From the NCBI RefSeq assembly GCF_003172935.1, contig NZ_QGKS01000294.1:60105-124104 (forward strand): DNA of 64,000 nt. The letters run 5' to 3'. Position numbers and translations under genes: made by a program. Below, in pieces: positions 15,462-24,663 of this stretch. Within the stretch, counting starts at the first letter, position 1; the number at the start of each line of letters is the position of its first letter. The notes under the pieces were generated by a model that was not told the DNA's origin, searched no databases, and saw only the letters and a program-made list of their open reading frames with translations. This DNA is from Micromonospora sicca. Its GTDB lineage: Bacteria; Actinomycetota; Actinomycetes; Mycobacteriales; Micromonosporaceae.

Positions 15462-18400
15462 ATGCGGTTCGGGGTCCTGGGCCCGCTCGCCGTCACCACC
15501 GACGCCGGCGAGCCGGTCACCGTGCCGGGCGTCAAGGTCCGCGCGCTCCTCGCCGACCTGCTCGCCAACCGCAACCAGGTGGTCTCGGCGGACCGGCTGA
15601 TCGACGACCTCTGGGGCGACGACCCGCCGGCAAACCCGGCCGGCGCCCTGCAGGTCCGGGTCTCCCAGCTCCGCAAGGCGCTCAACGACGCCGAACCCGG
15701 CGCCCGCGACCTGGTGGAGTCCCGCCCGCCCGGTTACCTCCTGCGGGCGACCGCCGACGCGGACCGGTTCGCCGAACTGGCCGCGGCCGGGGACGTGGCC
15801 CGGCTGACCGAGGCCCTCGGGCTGTGGCGGGGCGAGCCGTACGCGGACTTCGCCGACTCCGAGTACGTCCGCGCCGAGACCATCCGGCTCACCGAGCAGC
15901 GACTTGCCGTGCTCGAGCGCCTCGCCGACGCCCGCCTGGCCCGCGGCGAACACGATCTGGTCGCCGCCGACCTGGCCGAGCTGGTCGCCCGACACCCGCT
16001 CCGCGAGGGCCTGCGCGCCCTGCACCTGCGCGCCCTGTACGCGGCCGGCCGGCAGACCGAGGCCCTGGAGAGCTACGCCGACCTGCGCGACCGCCTCGCC
16101 GACGAACTCGGCCTCGACCCCGGCCCGGAGCTGGTCGCGCTGCATCGGCGGATCCTGGCGCAGGACGCCGACCTGACCGGGCCACCCCGGGCGGCGCGGA
16201 TCCGCAACAGCATCCCGGCCCGGCTGAACGAGCTCGTCGGCCGGGCCGAGGCGCTCACCGAACTGCGCACGCTGATCCCGCAGCAGCGGCTGGTCACCCT
16301 CACCGGCCCCGGCGGTGTCGGCAAGACCCGGCTGGCCACCGAGGCGGCCCGCGAACAGGCCCGCCCGGACAGGGTCCACCTCGTCGAACTCGCCGCACTC
16401 CCGCCCGGCGATCCCGGCGTCGCCGACCGGATCCTGGCCGTCCTGGACGTCCACGAGGCGGCCGGCGTCAGCGTCCCGGCCGCCGACCGGCTGCTCGCCG
16501 CGATCCGGCAACGGCGGCTGCTGCTCGTGCTGGACAACTGCGAGCACGTCATCGAGCCGGCCGCCGGCCTGGTGGCCCGGCTGCTGCGGGACGCTCCCGA
16601 CGTCACCGTGCTGGCGACCAGCCGGGAACCCCTCGGTCTCACCGGCGAACTGGTGTGGGAGGTGCCGCCGCTGGCCGTACCGGACGACGACCGCGACCCG
16701 GACGCGGTCCGCCGGTCCGCCGCGGCCCGGCTGTTCGCCGCCCGCGCCGCCGCCCAGCAGCGGGGGTTCCGGCTGGACGACCGCACCGCGCCCGTCGTCG
16801 CGCAGCTCTGCCGCCGGTTGGACGGCATGCCGCTGGCGCTGGAACTGGCCGCGACCCGGGTCCGCGCGCTCGGCGTCACCGGCGTGGTGGAGCGCCTCGA
16901 CGACCGGTTCAAGGTGCTCGCCACCCAGCAGCGGGACGTGCCGGCCCGGCACCGGACCCTGGCCGCGGTGATCGGCTGGAGCTGGGACCTGCTCGACGAC
17001 CCGGACCGCCCGGTCCTGGCCCGGCTCGCCGTGTTCAGCGGCGGCTGCACGCTGGACGCGGCCGAGGTGGTCTGCGACGCCGATGTGGAGGTGCTGACCC
17101 GGCTGGTCGACCGGTCCCTGGTGGTGATGGACGACACCGGGACCGGCCCGCGCTACCGGCTGCTCGAGTCGGTCGCCGCGTTCTGCCTCGACCGCCTCGA
17201 CACCGACCGCCCGGGAGAGGCCGCCGCGGTGCGGGCCCGGCACGCCGCGTACTACACGAGCCTGGCCGAACGCGCCGACCCGGAGCTGCGCGGCCCCGGC
17301 CAGGCCGAGTGGCTGGTCACGCTGGACGCCGAGAACGCCAACCTGCGATCGGCGCTGGCGCATGGCGGCGGGCTGCGCCTCGCGGTCGCGCTGACCTGGT
17401 ACTGGTTCCTGCGTGGCCGGTTCAGCGAGGCCCGCCGGGCGCTGACGCTCGACGGCGACAGCTCGGCGCAGGCCCGGGCCGCGGCCTGGCGGGTCGGGTT
17501 CGCGCTGCTGCAGGGCGACCGGCTGGAGACCGCCGACATCTCCGCGTACGACGACAGTCGCGGCACCTGGTTCGTGGCCGCCGCGCTGATCCACCGCAGC
17601 GAGCTGACCCGGGCGGCCGAGCTGCTGGCCGCCGCGGAAGGATCCGCCGACCGGTGGACCGAGGCGGCCGTGCTGAGCAGCCGGGCCAAACTGGCGCACG
17701 CCGCCGGTGACCTGGCCGCCCTCGATCGGGACGGCACCCGCTGCGCGCAGCTCTTCGCCGAGCTGGGTGACCGCTGGGGCCGGCTGCAGGCCAGCGACTG
17801 GGTGGGTGGGCTGGCCGAGCTGACCGGGGAGTACGACCGGGCCGCCGCCCTGCACCGCGAGGGCCTGGGCTGGGCCGAGGAGCTGTCGCTGTGGCCCGAG
17901 GTGAGCAGCAAACTGTCCTGGCTGGCCTGGCTCGCGGTGCAGACCCGCGACTACGTGCAGGCCCGGGAGCTGGCCGAGCGGGCGTACCGGCTGGCGGCCG
18001 AGCAGGACTCCGGGAGCGCCCTGGTGTTCGCCGAGCTGAGCCTGGGCTTCGCGGCCCGCCGGGACGGCAAACTGGACGTCGCCACCACTCACCTCGAGCA
18101 CCTGGTGGAGCTGGCCCGCCGGGAAGCCCAGCCGGCGCTGTTCCTGCCGATGGTGCTGGTCGAGCTGGGATACGCGGCCGAACACGGGGGCGACCCGGCG
18201 ACCGGGCTGGCCCGGCACGTCGAGGCGTTCGACGTGGCGCAGGCGATGGGTGCCCCGCGCGACGCGATCGGCGCCCTCGAGGGCATCGCCTCGGCCACTG
18301 CCTGGTCCGAGCCGGAGGTCGCCGCCCGGCTGCTCGGCGCGGCGGCCGCCGCCCGGCGGGCCGCCGAGTTCGCCGCGGCGCCCGCCGAGCGGGACGAACT

Positions 18401-18509
18401 GGACCGGATCGGCGGGCGCCTGGTCGCCGCGCTCGGGCGGGAGCGGTTCGACACGCTGGTCGCCGCCGGGCACGACCTGAGCCCGGACGCGGCCCGGGCG
18501 CTGGTCTGA
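15462..18509 (+). CDS. AfsR/SARP-type large transcriptional regulator (BTAD, NB-ARC, TPR)
   Basis: A 1015-aa regulator. Residues about 1-90 form an OmpR-type winged-helix DNA-binding domain (MRFGVLGPLAV, then VKVRALLADLLANRN). Residues about 95-235 are the bacterial transcriptional activation domain (GLRALHLRALYAAGRQTEALE, LGLDPGPEL). An NB-ARC-like ATPase follows, with Walker A GPGGVGKTRLA near 286 and LLLVLDNCEHV near 355. The C-terminal half is helical TPR-like repeats. The start is set at ATG 15462 because AAGG lies 8 bases upstream; a GTG three codons earlier is possible. The likely target is the divergent hydrolase and perhaps itself. Such regulators often activate secondary metabolism, but no large cluster adjoins. 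Confidence 0.9.
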   Translation: MRFGVLGPLAVTTDAGEPVTVPGVKVRALLADLLANRNQVVSADRLIDDLWGDDPPANPAGALQVRVSQLRKALNDAEPGARDLVESRPPGYLLRATADADRFAELAAAGDVARLTEALGLWRGEPYADFADSEYVRAETIRLTEQRLAVLERLADARLARGEHDLVAADLAELVARHPLREGLRALHLRALYAAGRQTEALESYADLRDRLADELGLDPGPELVALHRRILAQDADLTGPPRAARIRNSIPARLNELVGRAEALTELRTLIPQQRLVTLTGPGGVGKTRLATEAAREQARPDRVHLVELAALPPGDPGVADRILAVLDVHEAAGVSVPAADRLLAAIRQRRLLLVLDNCEHVIEPAAGLVARLLRDAPDVTVLATSREPLGLTGELVWEVPPLAVPDDDRDPDAVRRSAAARLFAARAAAQQRGFRLDDRTAPVVAQLCRRLDGMPLALELAATRVRALGVTGVVERLDDRFKVLATQQRDVPARHRTLAAVIGWSWDLLDDPDRPVLARLAVFSGGCTLDAAEVVCDADVEVLTRLVDRSLVVMDDTGTGPRYRLLESVAAFCLDRLDTDRPGEAAAVRARHAAYYTSLAERADPELRGPGQAEWLVTLDAENANLRSALAHGGGLRLAVALTWYWFLRGRFSEARRALTLDGDSSAQARAAAWRVGFALLQGDRLETADISAYDDSRGTWFVAAALIHRSELTRAAELLAAAEGSADRWTEAAVLSSRAKLAHAAGDLAALDRDGTRCAQLFAELGDRWGRLQASDWVGGLAELTGEYDRAAALHREGLGWAEELSLWPEVSSKLSWLAWLAVQTRDYVQARELAERAYRLAAEQDSGSALVFAELSLGFAARRDGKLDVATTHLEHLVELARREAQPALFLPMVLVELGYAAEHGGDPATGLARHVEAFDVAQAMGAPRDAIGALEGIASATAWSEPEVAARLLGAAAAARRAAEFAAAPAERDELDRIGGRLVAALGRERFDTLVAAGHDLSPDAARALV

Positions 18510-18677
18510 TCGGATCCACCGCGCCGGACGGTGCGACGCGGCGGTCGCGTGCCGTGCTCGGCCTCCTGCGGCTGCGGCCGCCCTTGCCGCAGGGCCGGCG
18601 GAAACTCTCACCGGGTGTCCCGGCCCTGGTCGGCGGCCCGGCGACCGGGCGGCGACCGAACGATCCGAAAACAACCC

Positions 18678-18708
18678 TTGACTACGGTATCCGTTGCGGT
18701 CCTATTCT
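18678..18708 (+). promoter_or_regulatory. Candidate promoter of the Pot-type ABC operon
   Basis: TTGACT (18678-18683) and TATTCT (18703-18708) resemble -35 and -10 elements, though 19 bases apart, slightly long. The small dyad ACGGTATCCGT (18684-18694) sits in the spacer and could be an operator. This is the most AT-rich part of the 269-base gap before the operon; no other gene or motif was seen there. Confidence 0.5.
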
Positions 18709-18778
18709 TCCGCTGGAGAATCCGTAGCCAGTGCCTGCTCGGGTCTCATGATTCGTTGAAGAGTTGGAGCCTGTCGCC

Positions 18779-19810
18779 GTGTCGGAACCCGCGATCCGCC
18801 TGACCGGTCTGCGCAAGTCGTTCGATGCCGTGGAGGCCGTCGCCGGCGTCGACCTGGACATCGCCGATGGGGAGTTCTTCTCCATGCTCGGGCCCTCCGG
18901 GTCCGGCAAGACGACGGTGCTGCGGATGATCGCCGGATTCGAACTGCCGACCGCCGGCACCGTCACGCTCGCCGGCCGCGACGTCACCCGGCTCGCCCCG
19001 TTCGACCGGGACGTCAACACCGTCTTCCAGGACTACGCCCTCTTCCCGCACATGACCGTCCAGCAGAACGTGGAGTACGGCCTGCGGGTGCGCAAGGTGG
19101 CGCGCGCCGAGCGCCGGGAGCGCGCGGCGGCGGCGCTGCGGGCGGTCCGCCTCGAGGGGTACGGCGAGCGCCGTCCCGGCGCGCTGTCCGGCGGGCAGCG
19201 CCAGCGGGTCGCGCTGGCCCGCGCCCTGGTCAACCGGCCGGCGGTGTTGCTGCTCGACGAACCGTTCGGCGCGCTGGACCTGAAGCTGCGCGAGGAGATG
19301 CAGGTCGAGTTGAAGGCCATCCAGCGCGAGGTGGGCATCACCTTCGTCTTCGTCACGCACGACCAGCAGGAGGCGCTGACGATGAGCGACCGGGTGGCGG
19401 TGTTCAAGCAGGGCCGGATCGAGCAGGTCGACACGCCCGCCGAGGTGTACGAGCGCCCGGCCACCCCGTTCGTCGCCGGCTTCGTGGGCACCTCCAACCT
19501 GTTCGAGGGCGAGACCGCCCGCGCGGTGCTCGGCCGCGAGGGCGTGTTCTCCGTACGCCCGGAGAAGATCCGCCTCGGCGGCGCGCCCGCGTCCACCGAG
19601 GAGATCAGCGCGGCGGGCCAGGTCGTCGAGGTGATCTACGCGGGAGCGGCGACCCGTTTCGTGGTCGACCTCGACGCCGGGCCGCGCGTCGTCGCGATGC
19701 AGCAGAACCAGCAGACCTCCCCCGCCGACGTGGCGGCTTTGCGCGGCAAGCCGATCCGGCTGACCTGGCGGGCCGAGCACGTCGTCGCGGTTCCCGTGAA
19801 CCCCCGTTGA
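18779..19810 (+). CDS. PotA-like ABC transporter ATPase (polyamine-type importer)
   Basis: A 343-aa importer ATPase. It has Walker A GPSGSGKTT (about 40), Q-loop VFQDYALFP, signature LSGGQRQRVALARAL, Walker B LLLDEPFGALD, H-loop VTHDQQEALT and a C-terminal TOBE region. The segment YALFPHMTVQQNVEYGL and length fit the PotA/spermidine-putrescine group. GTG 18779 is preferred, with GGAG about 9 bases upstream; a TTG five codons earlier is in frame. It is followed after 40 bases by the binding protein and then two permeases, making a complete importer of four genes. Substrate is inferred from family only: spermidine, putrescine, or related compounds such as aminoethylphosphonate. Confidence 0.9.
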   Translation: MSEPAIRLTGLRKSFDAVEAVAGVDLDIADGEFFSMLGPSGSGKTTVLRMIAGFELPTAGTVTLAGRDVTRLAPFDRDVNTVFQDYALFPHMTVQQNVEYGLRVRKVARAERRERAAAALRAVRLEGYGERRPGALSGGQRQRVALARALVNRPAVLLLDEPFGALDLKLREEMQVELKAIQREVGITFVFVTHDQQEALTMSDRVAVFKQGRIEQVDTPAEVYERPATPFVAGFVGTSNLFEGETARAVLGREGVFSVRPEKIRLGGAPASTEEISAAGQVVEVIYAGAATRFVVDLDAGPRVVAMQQNQQTSPADVAALRGKPIRLTWRAEHVVAVPVNPR

Positions 19811-19850
19811 CCCAACCCGACCCCCGTCGACAACCAGAAGGAGAGCGCAG

Positions 19851-21050
19851 ATGCGCACCACCCGAGTCTTCACCGCGGTCGCCGCGGCCGGCCTGCTCGC
19901 GCTGACCGGATGCGGCGACGGCGGCGGCGCCACCGGCGGCTCCGGTCCCGGCGGCATCAAACCGCCGAAGATCGACAAACTGGCGTCGCTCGGCGCCGGG
20001 GAGGGCCAGGTCAACATCGTCGCCTGGGCCGGGTACGTCGAGAACGGCTCCACGGACCCGAAGGTCGACTGGGTCACCGGCTTCGAGAAGGAGACCGGCT
20101 GCAAGGTCAACGTGAAGGTCGCCGGCACCTCCGACGAGATGGTGACGCTGATGAAGACCGGCGACTACGACGTGGTCTCGGCCTCCGGCGACGCCTCGCT
20201 GCGCCTGATCTACGGCGGGGAGGTCGCTCCGGTCAACACCGACCTGGTCGCCAACTACAAGGACGTCTTCGACGGCCTGAAGCTCAAGCAGTGGAACTCG
20301 GTCGACGGGGTGGCGTACGGCATCCCGCACGGCCGCGGCGCGAACGTGCTCATGTACCGCACCGACAAGGTCACCCCGGCGCCGACGTCCTGGAGCGCGG
20401 TGTTCGACCCCAACTCGCCGTACAAGGGGAAGGTGACGGCGTACGACTCGCCCATCTACCTCGCCGACGCGGCGCTCTACCTGATGAAGCACCAGCCGGA
20501 GCTGGGCATCAAGAACCCGTACGCGTTGGACGACAAGCAGTTCGCCGCCGCCGTGGACCTGCTCAAGAAGCAGAACGAGCTGATCGGTGAGTACTGGTCG
20601 GACTACACCAAGGAGGTGCAGGCCTTCAAGTCCGGCAACTCCGTGGTCGGCACCGCGTGGCAGGTCATCGTCAACCTGGCCAAGGCCGACGGCGCCCCCG
20701 TCGAGGCGGTCCTGCCCTCCGAGGGCGCGACCGGCTGGTCCGACACCTGGATGATCTCCGCCAAGGCCAAGCACCCGAACTGCGGCTACCTCTGGATGAA
20801 CCACATCATCGACCCGGCGGCGAACGGCGCCGTGGCGGAGTGGTTCGGCGAGGCCCCGGCGAACAAGCTCGCCTGCGACAAGACGGCCGACAAGAACCAC
20901 TGCACCACGTTCCACGCCGCCGACGAGGCGTACTTCGACCAGGTCTGGTTCTGGAGCACCCCGGTGGAGCAATGCCTCGACGGCCGCACCGACGTCAAGT
21001 GCAAGGACTACGCGGCCTGGACCCAGGCCTGGACCACGATCAAGGGCTGA
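19851..21050 (+). CDS. PotD-like extracellular substrate-binding lipoprotein
   Basis: A 399-aa lipoprotein with lipobox LTGC (Cys21) after a short hydrophobic signal, then a Gly/Pro linker. The mature part begins VNIVAWAGYVENG and continues as a PotD/PotF-type type II periplasmic-binding fold (FEKETGCKVNVKVAGTSDEM, GDYDVVSASGDASLRLIYGG). An AGAAGGAGAG ribosome site precedes ATG 19851. Its place between PotA-like and PotB-like genes makes it the ligand receptor of this importer. The typical acidic residues for polyamine amines cannot be assigned by eye, so the ligand remains open. Confidence 0.9.
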   Translation: MRTTRVFTAVAAAGLLALTGCGDGGGATGGSGPGGIKPPKIDKLASLGAGEGQVNIVAWAGYVENGSTDPKVDWVTGFEKETGCKVNVKVAGTSDEMVTLMKTGDYDVVSASGDASLRLIYGGEVAPVNTDLVANYKDVFDGLKLKQWNSVDGVAYGIPHGRGANVLMYRTDKVTPAPTSWSAVFDPNSPYKGKVTAYDSPIYLADAALYLMKHQPELGIKNPYALDDKQFAAAVDLLKKQNELIGEYWSDYTKEVQAFKSGNSVVGTAWQVIVNLAKADGAPVEAVLPSEGATGWSDTWMISAKAKHPNCGYLWMNHIIDPAANGAVAEWFGEAPANKLACDKTADKNHCTTFHAADEAYFDQVWFWSTPVEQCLDGRTDVKCKDYAAWTQAWTTIKG

Positions 21051-21055
21051 GACAG

Positions 21056-21976
21056 GTGACAGCTCTCTCCACGGTGGACCGGCCGGCGGGCGATGACACG
21101 ATCGCCGCCCGCGGGCCGGTCCGCCGGCTCTCCTCCTGGCTGCACCGACACCGCGGAGCACGCCTCGCCGGGCTGCTCTCGGCGCCGCTGCTCTGGCTGC
21201 TCGTGGCGTACCTCGGCTCGCTGGCCGTGCTCTTCGTCTCCGCGCTGTGGACGGTCAACAGCTTCACCGGCGACCTGGTCCGCCAGCCGACGTTCGCCAA
21301 CTTCCGCACCATCCTGACCGAAGAGGTCTACCGCACCGTCACCCTGCGCAGCCTCGGCGTCGCCGCTGCGGTCACCGTGATCGACGTGCTCATCGCGCTG
21401 CCGATGGCGTTCTTCATGGCGAAGGTCGCCTCCCCGCGCAGCCGCCGCTTGCTGGTCATCGCGATCCTCACCCCACTGTGGGCGAGCTACCTGGTCAAGG
21501 CGTACGCCTGGCGGGTGATGCTCGCCAACGACGGCCCGGTGGACTGGCTCTTCGGGGGCGCCGGCAACGGCCCCGGCTACGGGCTGCTCGCGACCGTGCT
21601 CGTGCTGAGCTACCTGTGGCTGCCGTACATGATCCTGCCCATCTACGCCGGGCTGGAGCGGCTGCCGGACTCGCTGCTGGAGGCGTCGGCGGACCTCGGC
21701 GCCCGGGGCGGGCGCACCGTCCGCTCGGTGGTGCTGCCGATGATCGTGCCGTCGGTGATCGCCGGCTCGATCTTCACGTTCTCCCTGTCCCTCGGCGACT
21801 ACATCACCGTGCAGATCGTGGGCGGCAAGACGCAGCTCATCGGCAACCTGGTGTACGCCAACATCGGCGCGGCGAACAACCTGCCGTTCTCGGCGGCGCT
21901 CGCCACGATCCCCGTACTCATCATGGTCGGCTATCTGGTCGCGGTGCGCCGGTCCGGCGCGTTGGAGGAGCTGTGA
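21056..21976 (+). CDS. PotB-like ABC transporter permease
   Basis: A 306-aa membrane protein starting at GTG 21056, only 5 bases after the binding-protein stop. Six hydrophobic segments are visible, beginning with LLSAPLLWLLVAYLGSLAVL. The cytoplasmic EAA loop LLEASADLGARGGRTVRSVV carries the expected E-A-x3-G pattern that docks on the ATPase. It overlaps the second permease by 4 bases (GTGA), so the two subunits are probably made in equal amounts. Confidence 0.9.
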   Translation: MTALSTVDRPAGDDTIAARGPVRRLSSWLHRHRGARLAGLLSAPLLWLLVAYLGSLAVLFVSALWTVNSFTGDLVRQPTFANFRTILTEEVYRTVTLRSLGVAAAVTVIDVLIALPMAFFMAKVASPRSRRLLVIAILTPLWASYLVKAYAWRVMLANDGPVDWLFGGAGNGPGYGLLATVLVLSYLWLPYMILPIYAGLERLPDSLLEASADLGARGGRTVRSVVLPMIVPSVIAGSIFTFSLSLGDYITVQIVGGKTQLIGNLVYANIGAANNLPFSAALATIPVLIMVGYLVAVRRSGALEEL

Positions 21977-22785
21977 CGCTGTCGCGCGGAGCGCGCTGGT
22001 TGCTGCGCGGGGCCATGGCGGTGGGCCTGGCCTTCGTCTACGTGCCGCTGGCCCTCGTGCTGGTCAACTCGTTCAACGCCGACCGCACCTTCGCCTGGCC
22101 ACCGCCGCGCTGGACCACCGACTGGTGGGTGCGGGCGTGGGAGAACGCGGGCGCCCGCGAGGCGCTGTGGACCTCGACGACGGCCGGCCTCGGCGCGACG
22201 GCCGTCGCGCTCCTGCTCGGCACGCTGGTCGCGTTCGCGGTGCAGCGCTACCGGTTCTTCGGGCGGGACGCCGTGTCGCTGCTCGTGGTGCTGCCGATCG
22301 CGCTGCCCGGCATCGTCACGGGCATCGCGCTGGACACCGCCTTCCGCTCGCTGATCGAGCCGCTCGGGGTGGGCAAGGGGCTGTTCTCGGTGATCGTCGG
22401 GCACGCGACGTTCTGCGTCGTGGTGGTCTACAACAACGTGCTGGCCCGGCTGCGCCGACTCGGGGGCAACCTGGAGGAGGCGAGCGCGGACCTCGGCGCG
22501 GACACCTTCCAGACGTTCCGCTACGTGACGTTCCCGCTGCTGCGCTCGGCGCTGTTCGCCGGTGGGCTGCTCGCCTTCGCGCTCTCCTTCGACGAGATCA
22601 TCGTGACGACCTTCACGGCCGGGCCGGGCGTTCAGACCCTGCCCATCTGGATCTTCAACAACCTCTTCCGGCCCAACCAGGCGCCCGTCATCAACGTCGT
22701 CGCGGCGGTGCTGATCGTGCTCTCGATCGTGCCGATCTATCTCGCCCAGCGAGTCTCCGACACCGCTGCCGGTGGTCGCCTCTGA
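21973..22785 (+). CDS. PotC-like ABC transporter permease
   Basis: A 270-aa membrane protein, the second channel subunit. It has about six transmembrane segments and a clear EAA loop (LEEASADLGADTFQTFRYV). The N-terminus YVPLALVLVNSFNADR matches the PotC pattern, where the first periplasmic loop follows 'VxxSFN'. It closes the four-gene importer; the thioesterase gene starts 46 bases later and may be read through. Confidence 0.9.
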   Translation: MTLSRGARWLLRGAMAVGLAFVYVPLALVLVNSFNADRTFAWPPPRWTTDWWVRAWENAGAREALWTSTTAGLGATAVALLLGTLVAFAVQRYRFFGRDAVSLLVVLPIALPGIVTGIALDTAFRSLIEPLGVGKGLFSVIVGHATFCVVVVYNNVLARLRRLGGNLEEASADLGADTFQTFRYVTFPLLRSALFAGGLLAFALSFDEIIVTTFTAGPGVQTLPIWIFNNLFRPNQAPVINVVAAVLIVLSIVPIYLAQRVSDTAAGGRL

Positions 22786-22831
22786 CCCGCACGCCCCCGC
22801 TCCCCCGGGACGCCCGTGTCAAGATCTGTCC

Positions 22832-23257
22832 ATGAGTCAGCCGTTTCGTGTGCGCATCGCCGTCCGAGGGTACGAGCTGGACGTCCAGGGGCACGTCAAC
22901 CAGGCCGTATACCTGCAGTACGCCGAGCACGCCCGGTGGGAGTGCCTGCGCGCCGCGGGCCTGCACCCGGACGCGCTGCGTGCGGCCGGCGTCGGGCCGG
23001 TCCAGCTTGAGTGCACCATCCGCTACCTGCGCGAACTGCGGGCGGGCGACGAGGTCGACGTCAGTTGCGGCTTCGTCTGGCGCGGCGGCAAGACGTTCCG
23101 GCTGGAGCAGGAGTACGTACGCGTGGACGGCACTCCGGTCGCCCAGCTGACCGGGGTCGGCGGAATGCTGGACCTGCACACGCGACGGCTGGTGGCCGAT
23201 CCGGCGGAGCGGTTCCGTTCGCTCGCCTCGTCGCCGGCGCACCTCGGTCTCGACTAG
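22832..23257 (+). CDS. Acyl-CoA thioesterase, 4HBT hotdog family
   Basis: A 141-aa single-hotdog protein. The N-terminal YELDVQGHVNQAVYLQYAE is the 4-hydroxybenzoyl-CoA thioesterase signature, where the Asp and the GHVN segment form the active site. The later strands (VQLECTIRYLRELRAGDEV) are typical. ATG 22832 lies where homology begins; the Shine-Dalgarno site is weak. It follows the importer operon on the same strand but has no obvious metabolic link. Native acyl-CoA substrate unknown. Confidence 0.85.
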   Translation: MSQPFRVRIAVRGYELDVQGHVNQAVYLQYAEHARWECLRAAGLHPDALRAAGVGPVQLECTIRYLRELRAGDEVDVSCGFVWRGGKTFRLEQEYVRVDGTPVAQLTGVGGMLDLHTRRLVADPAERFRSLASSPAHLGLD

Positions 23258-23392
23258 TGGGCAGGGCACGGCCGGCGCTCCGGCCGGCCCGCGGGAAGTA
23301 GGTCGCCGGCCGTGCAGGGGCACGGCGAGGCAGGCGAGGTTGCGCTGAGCCACGACGGACGTACGCAGGGCAGACGTAACCGTGTCGAAATA

Positions 23393-23421
23393 TTGACGTC
23401 ACCTCACGCACATCGTTGAAT
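23393..23421 (+). promoter_or_regulatory. Candidate promoter upstream of the GGDEF gene
   Basis: TTGACG (23393-23398) and TTGAAT (23416-23421) are separated by exactly 17 bases. They lie in an unusually AT-rich patch of the 268-base gap, about 105 bases before the chosen GTG start. Nothing else recognisable lies in this gap. Confidence 0.5.
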
Positions 23422-23525
23422 GTCGGAGTGGTGGGACACGTCGGAGCGGCCTCGACCCGGATCACGGTCACGGCCGCTGCGATCGATTTCGCGGCCGGAT
23501 CATCGGGATCCGTCGTCAGGTTGCC

Positions 23526-24602
23526 GTGGGCGCGGTGGACAGTCGGGTGAACGAGCGCCGGCGAAGGATGCTGCTCACCGCGGCGTTGCACGTCGTCTCG
23601 CACGGAATCGCCGTCAGCTACTGCCTCATGACGTTGCACCAGCCACATCGGTCCGTCATGCTCGCGGCCTACGGCTGCGGAATGGCGTCCGGCCTCGTCG
23701 GCCTGTGGGCAGCCCAGAAGGTGACCACGAAGGCCTCGGGGTACCGCGTCTCGTTCACCATCCTGCTGATCACGCTCGTCGTGGCGACGCTCGGCGCGTA
23801 CTGGGACGGTGGTGCAGCCGCACCGGCCGCCCTGGGTTTCGTGACCACGGCCGTGTTCGTCGCCAGCCACACCCCGCGCCTGCCGCTGATGACGGCGCTC
23901 GCGGCGCTCACCGTCGGGGCCTACCTCGCGGTCGCCGCCACCGGACGACCGGCGCCCCCCGGGCACGTCTTCCTTTACGTCGCGGCGATGGTGGTGCTGA
24001 TCTCGGTGTGCTCCGCGCAGGCACGGATCCTGGCGCGGCAGCGATCCCAGCTCCGTTCGCTCGCGGAGCTCGACCCGCTCACCGGCGCCCTCAACCGGCG
24101 CGGCCTGGCCGAGTTCACCAAGCACCTGTTCCGGAGCGGCTGTCGCCCGGGCCCGTCCCTGCTGTGTCTGGATCTCGACGACTTCAAGCTGGTCAACGAC
24201 CGCCTCGGACACGCCGCCGGCGACCGGCTGCTGCAGCGGACGGTGGCCGCGACCCGGGAGGTGCTGCGCGCCGGGGACGCCATCGCCCGGGTCGGCGGTG
24301 ACGAGTTCGTGGTCGTGCTGGTGGACGCCGACGACGTCACCGCGCGGACGGTGCTGACCCGGATCGACGCGGCCGTCCGCCCGGACGCCCGCGTCAGCAT
24401 CGGCTCGGCCACCGCGCCGCAGGACGGCAACACCCTCGAAGCCCTGATGCAGGTGGCCGACCAGCGCCTCTACCGGATGAAGCTGGAACACCGTCCCGCC
24501 GCCCGCCCGCCGCCGCAGGACCGCCCCGACCTGCTACCCAGCCGCCCGGACCCGCTCGGCATGCGGACGGCCGGGCAACGGCCTGGGTGGTCACCCGGGT
24601 AA
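23526..24602 (+). CDS. Membrane-bound diguanylate cyclase (GGDEF domain)
   Basis: A 358-aa protein with about six predicted transmembrane segments in residues 15-170, a short linker (SLAELDPLTGALNRRG, the usual GGDEF entry motif) and a GGDEF domain. The active-site motif GGDEF is intact, and an RxxD inhibitory site (RAGD) sits five residues before it. So it should make c-di-GMP from two GTP and be product-inhibited. There is no EAL domain. GTG 23526 is the first in-frame start; ATG 23571 is an alternative. The N-terminal membrane part is not a sensor domain I can name. In filamentous actinomycetes c-di-GMP controls development through BldD, so a link to morphogenesis is possible but unproven. 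Confidence 0.9.
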   Translation: MGAVDSRVNERRRRMLLTAALHVVSHGIAVSYCLMTLHQPHRSVMLAAYGCGMASGLVGLWAAQKVTTKASGYRVSFTILLITLVVATLGAYWDGGAAAPAALGFVTTAVFVASHTPRLPLMTALAALTVGAYLAVAATGRPAPPGHVFLYVAAMVVLISVCSAQARILARQRSQLRSLAELDPLTGALNRRGLAEFTKHLFRSGCRPGPSLLCLDLDDFKLVNDRLGHAAGDRLLQRTVAATREVLRAGDAIARVGGDEFVVVLVDADDVTARTVLTRIDAAVRPDARVSIGSATAPQDGNTLEALMQVADQRLYRMKLEHRPAARPPPQDRPDLLPSRPDPLGMRTAGQRPGWSPG

Positions 24603-24663
24603 CGCGGGTGGACCGGGGCCGGGGCCGGACGGGGCCCATGGTCGCGCCGCCCGGCCGCGGCGG

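Noticed and set aside
15417..18674. A 1085-codon minus-strand frame opposite the AfsR-like regulator
   Set aside because: No motifs, low-complexity Gly/Gln/Arg sequence; the plus strand has full BTAD and NB-ARC signatures.
24603..24663. GGGGCC repeats between the GGDEF gene and the NamZ-like gene as a terminator
   Set aside because: The repeats are direct, not inverted, so no stable hairpin can be drawn.
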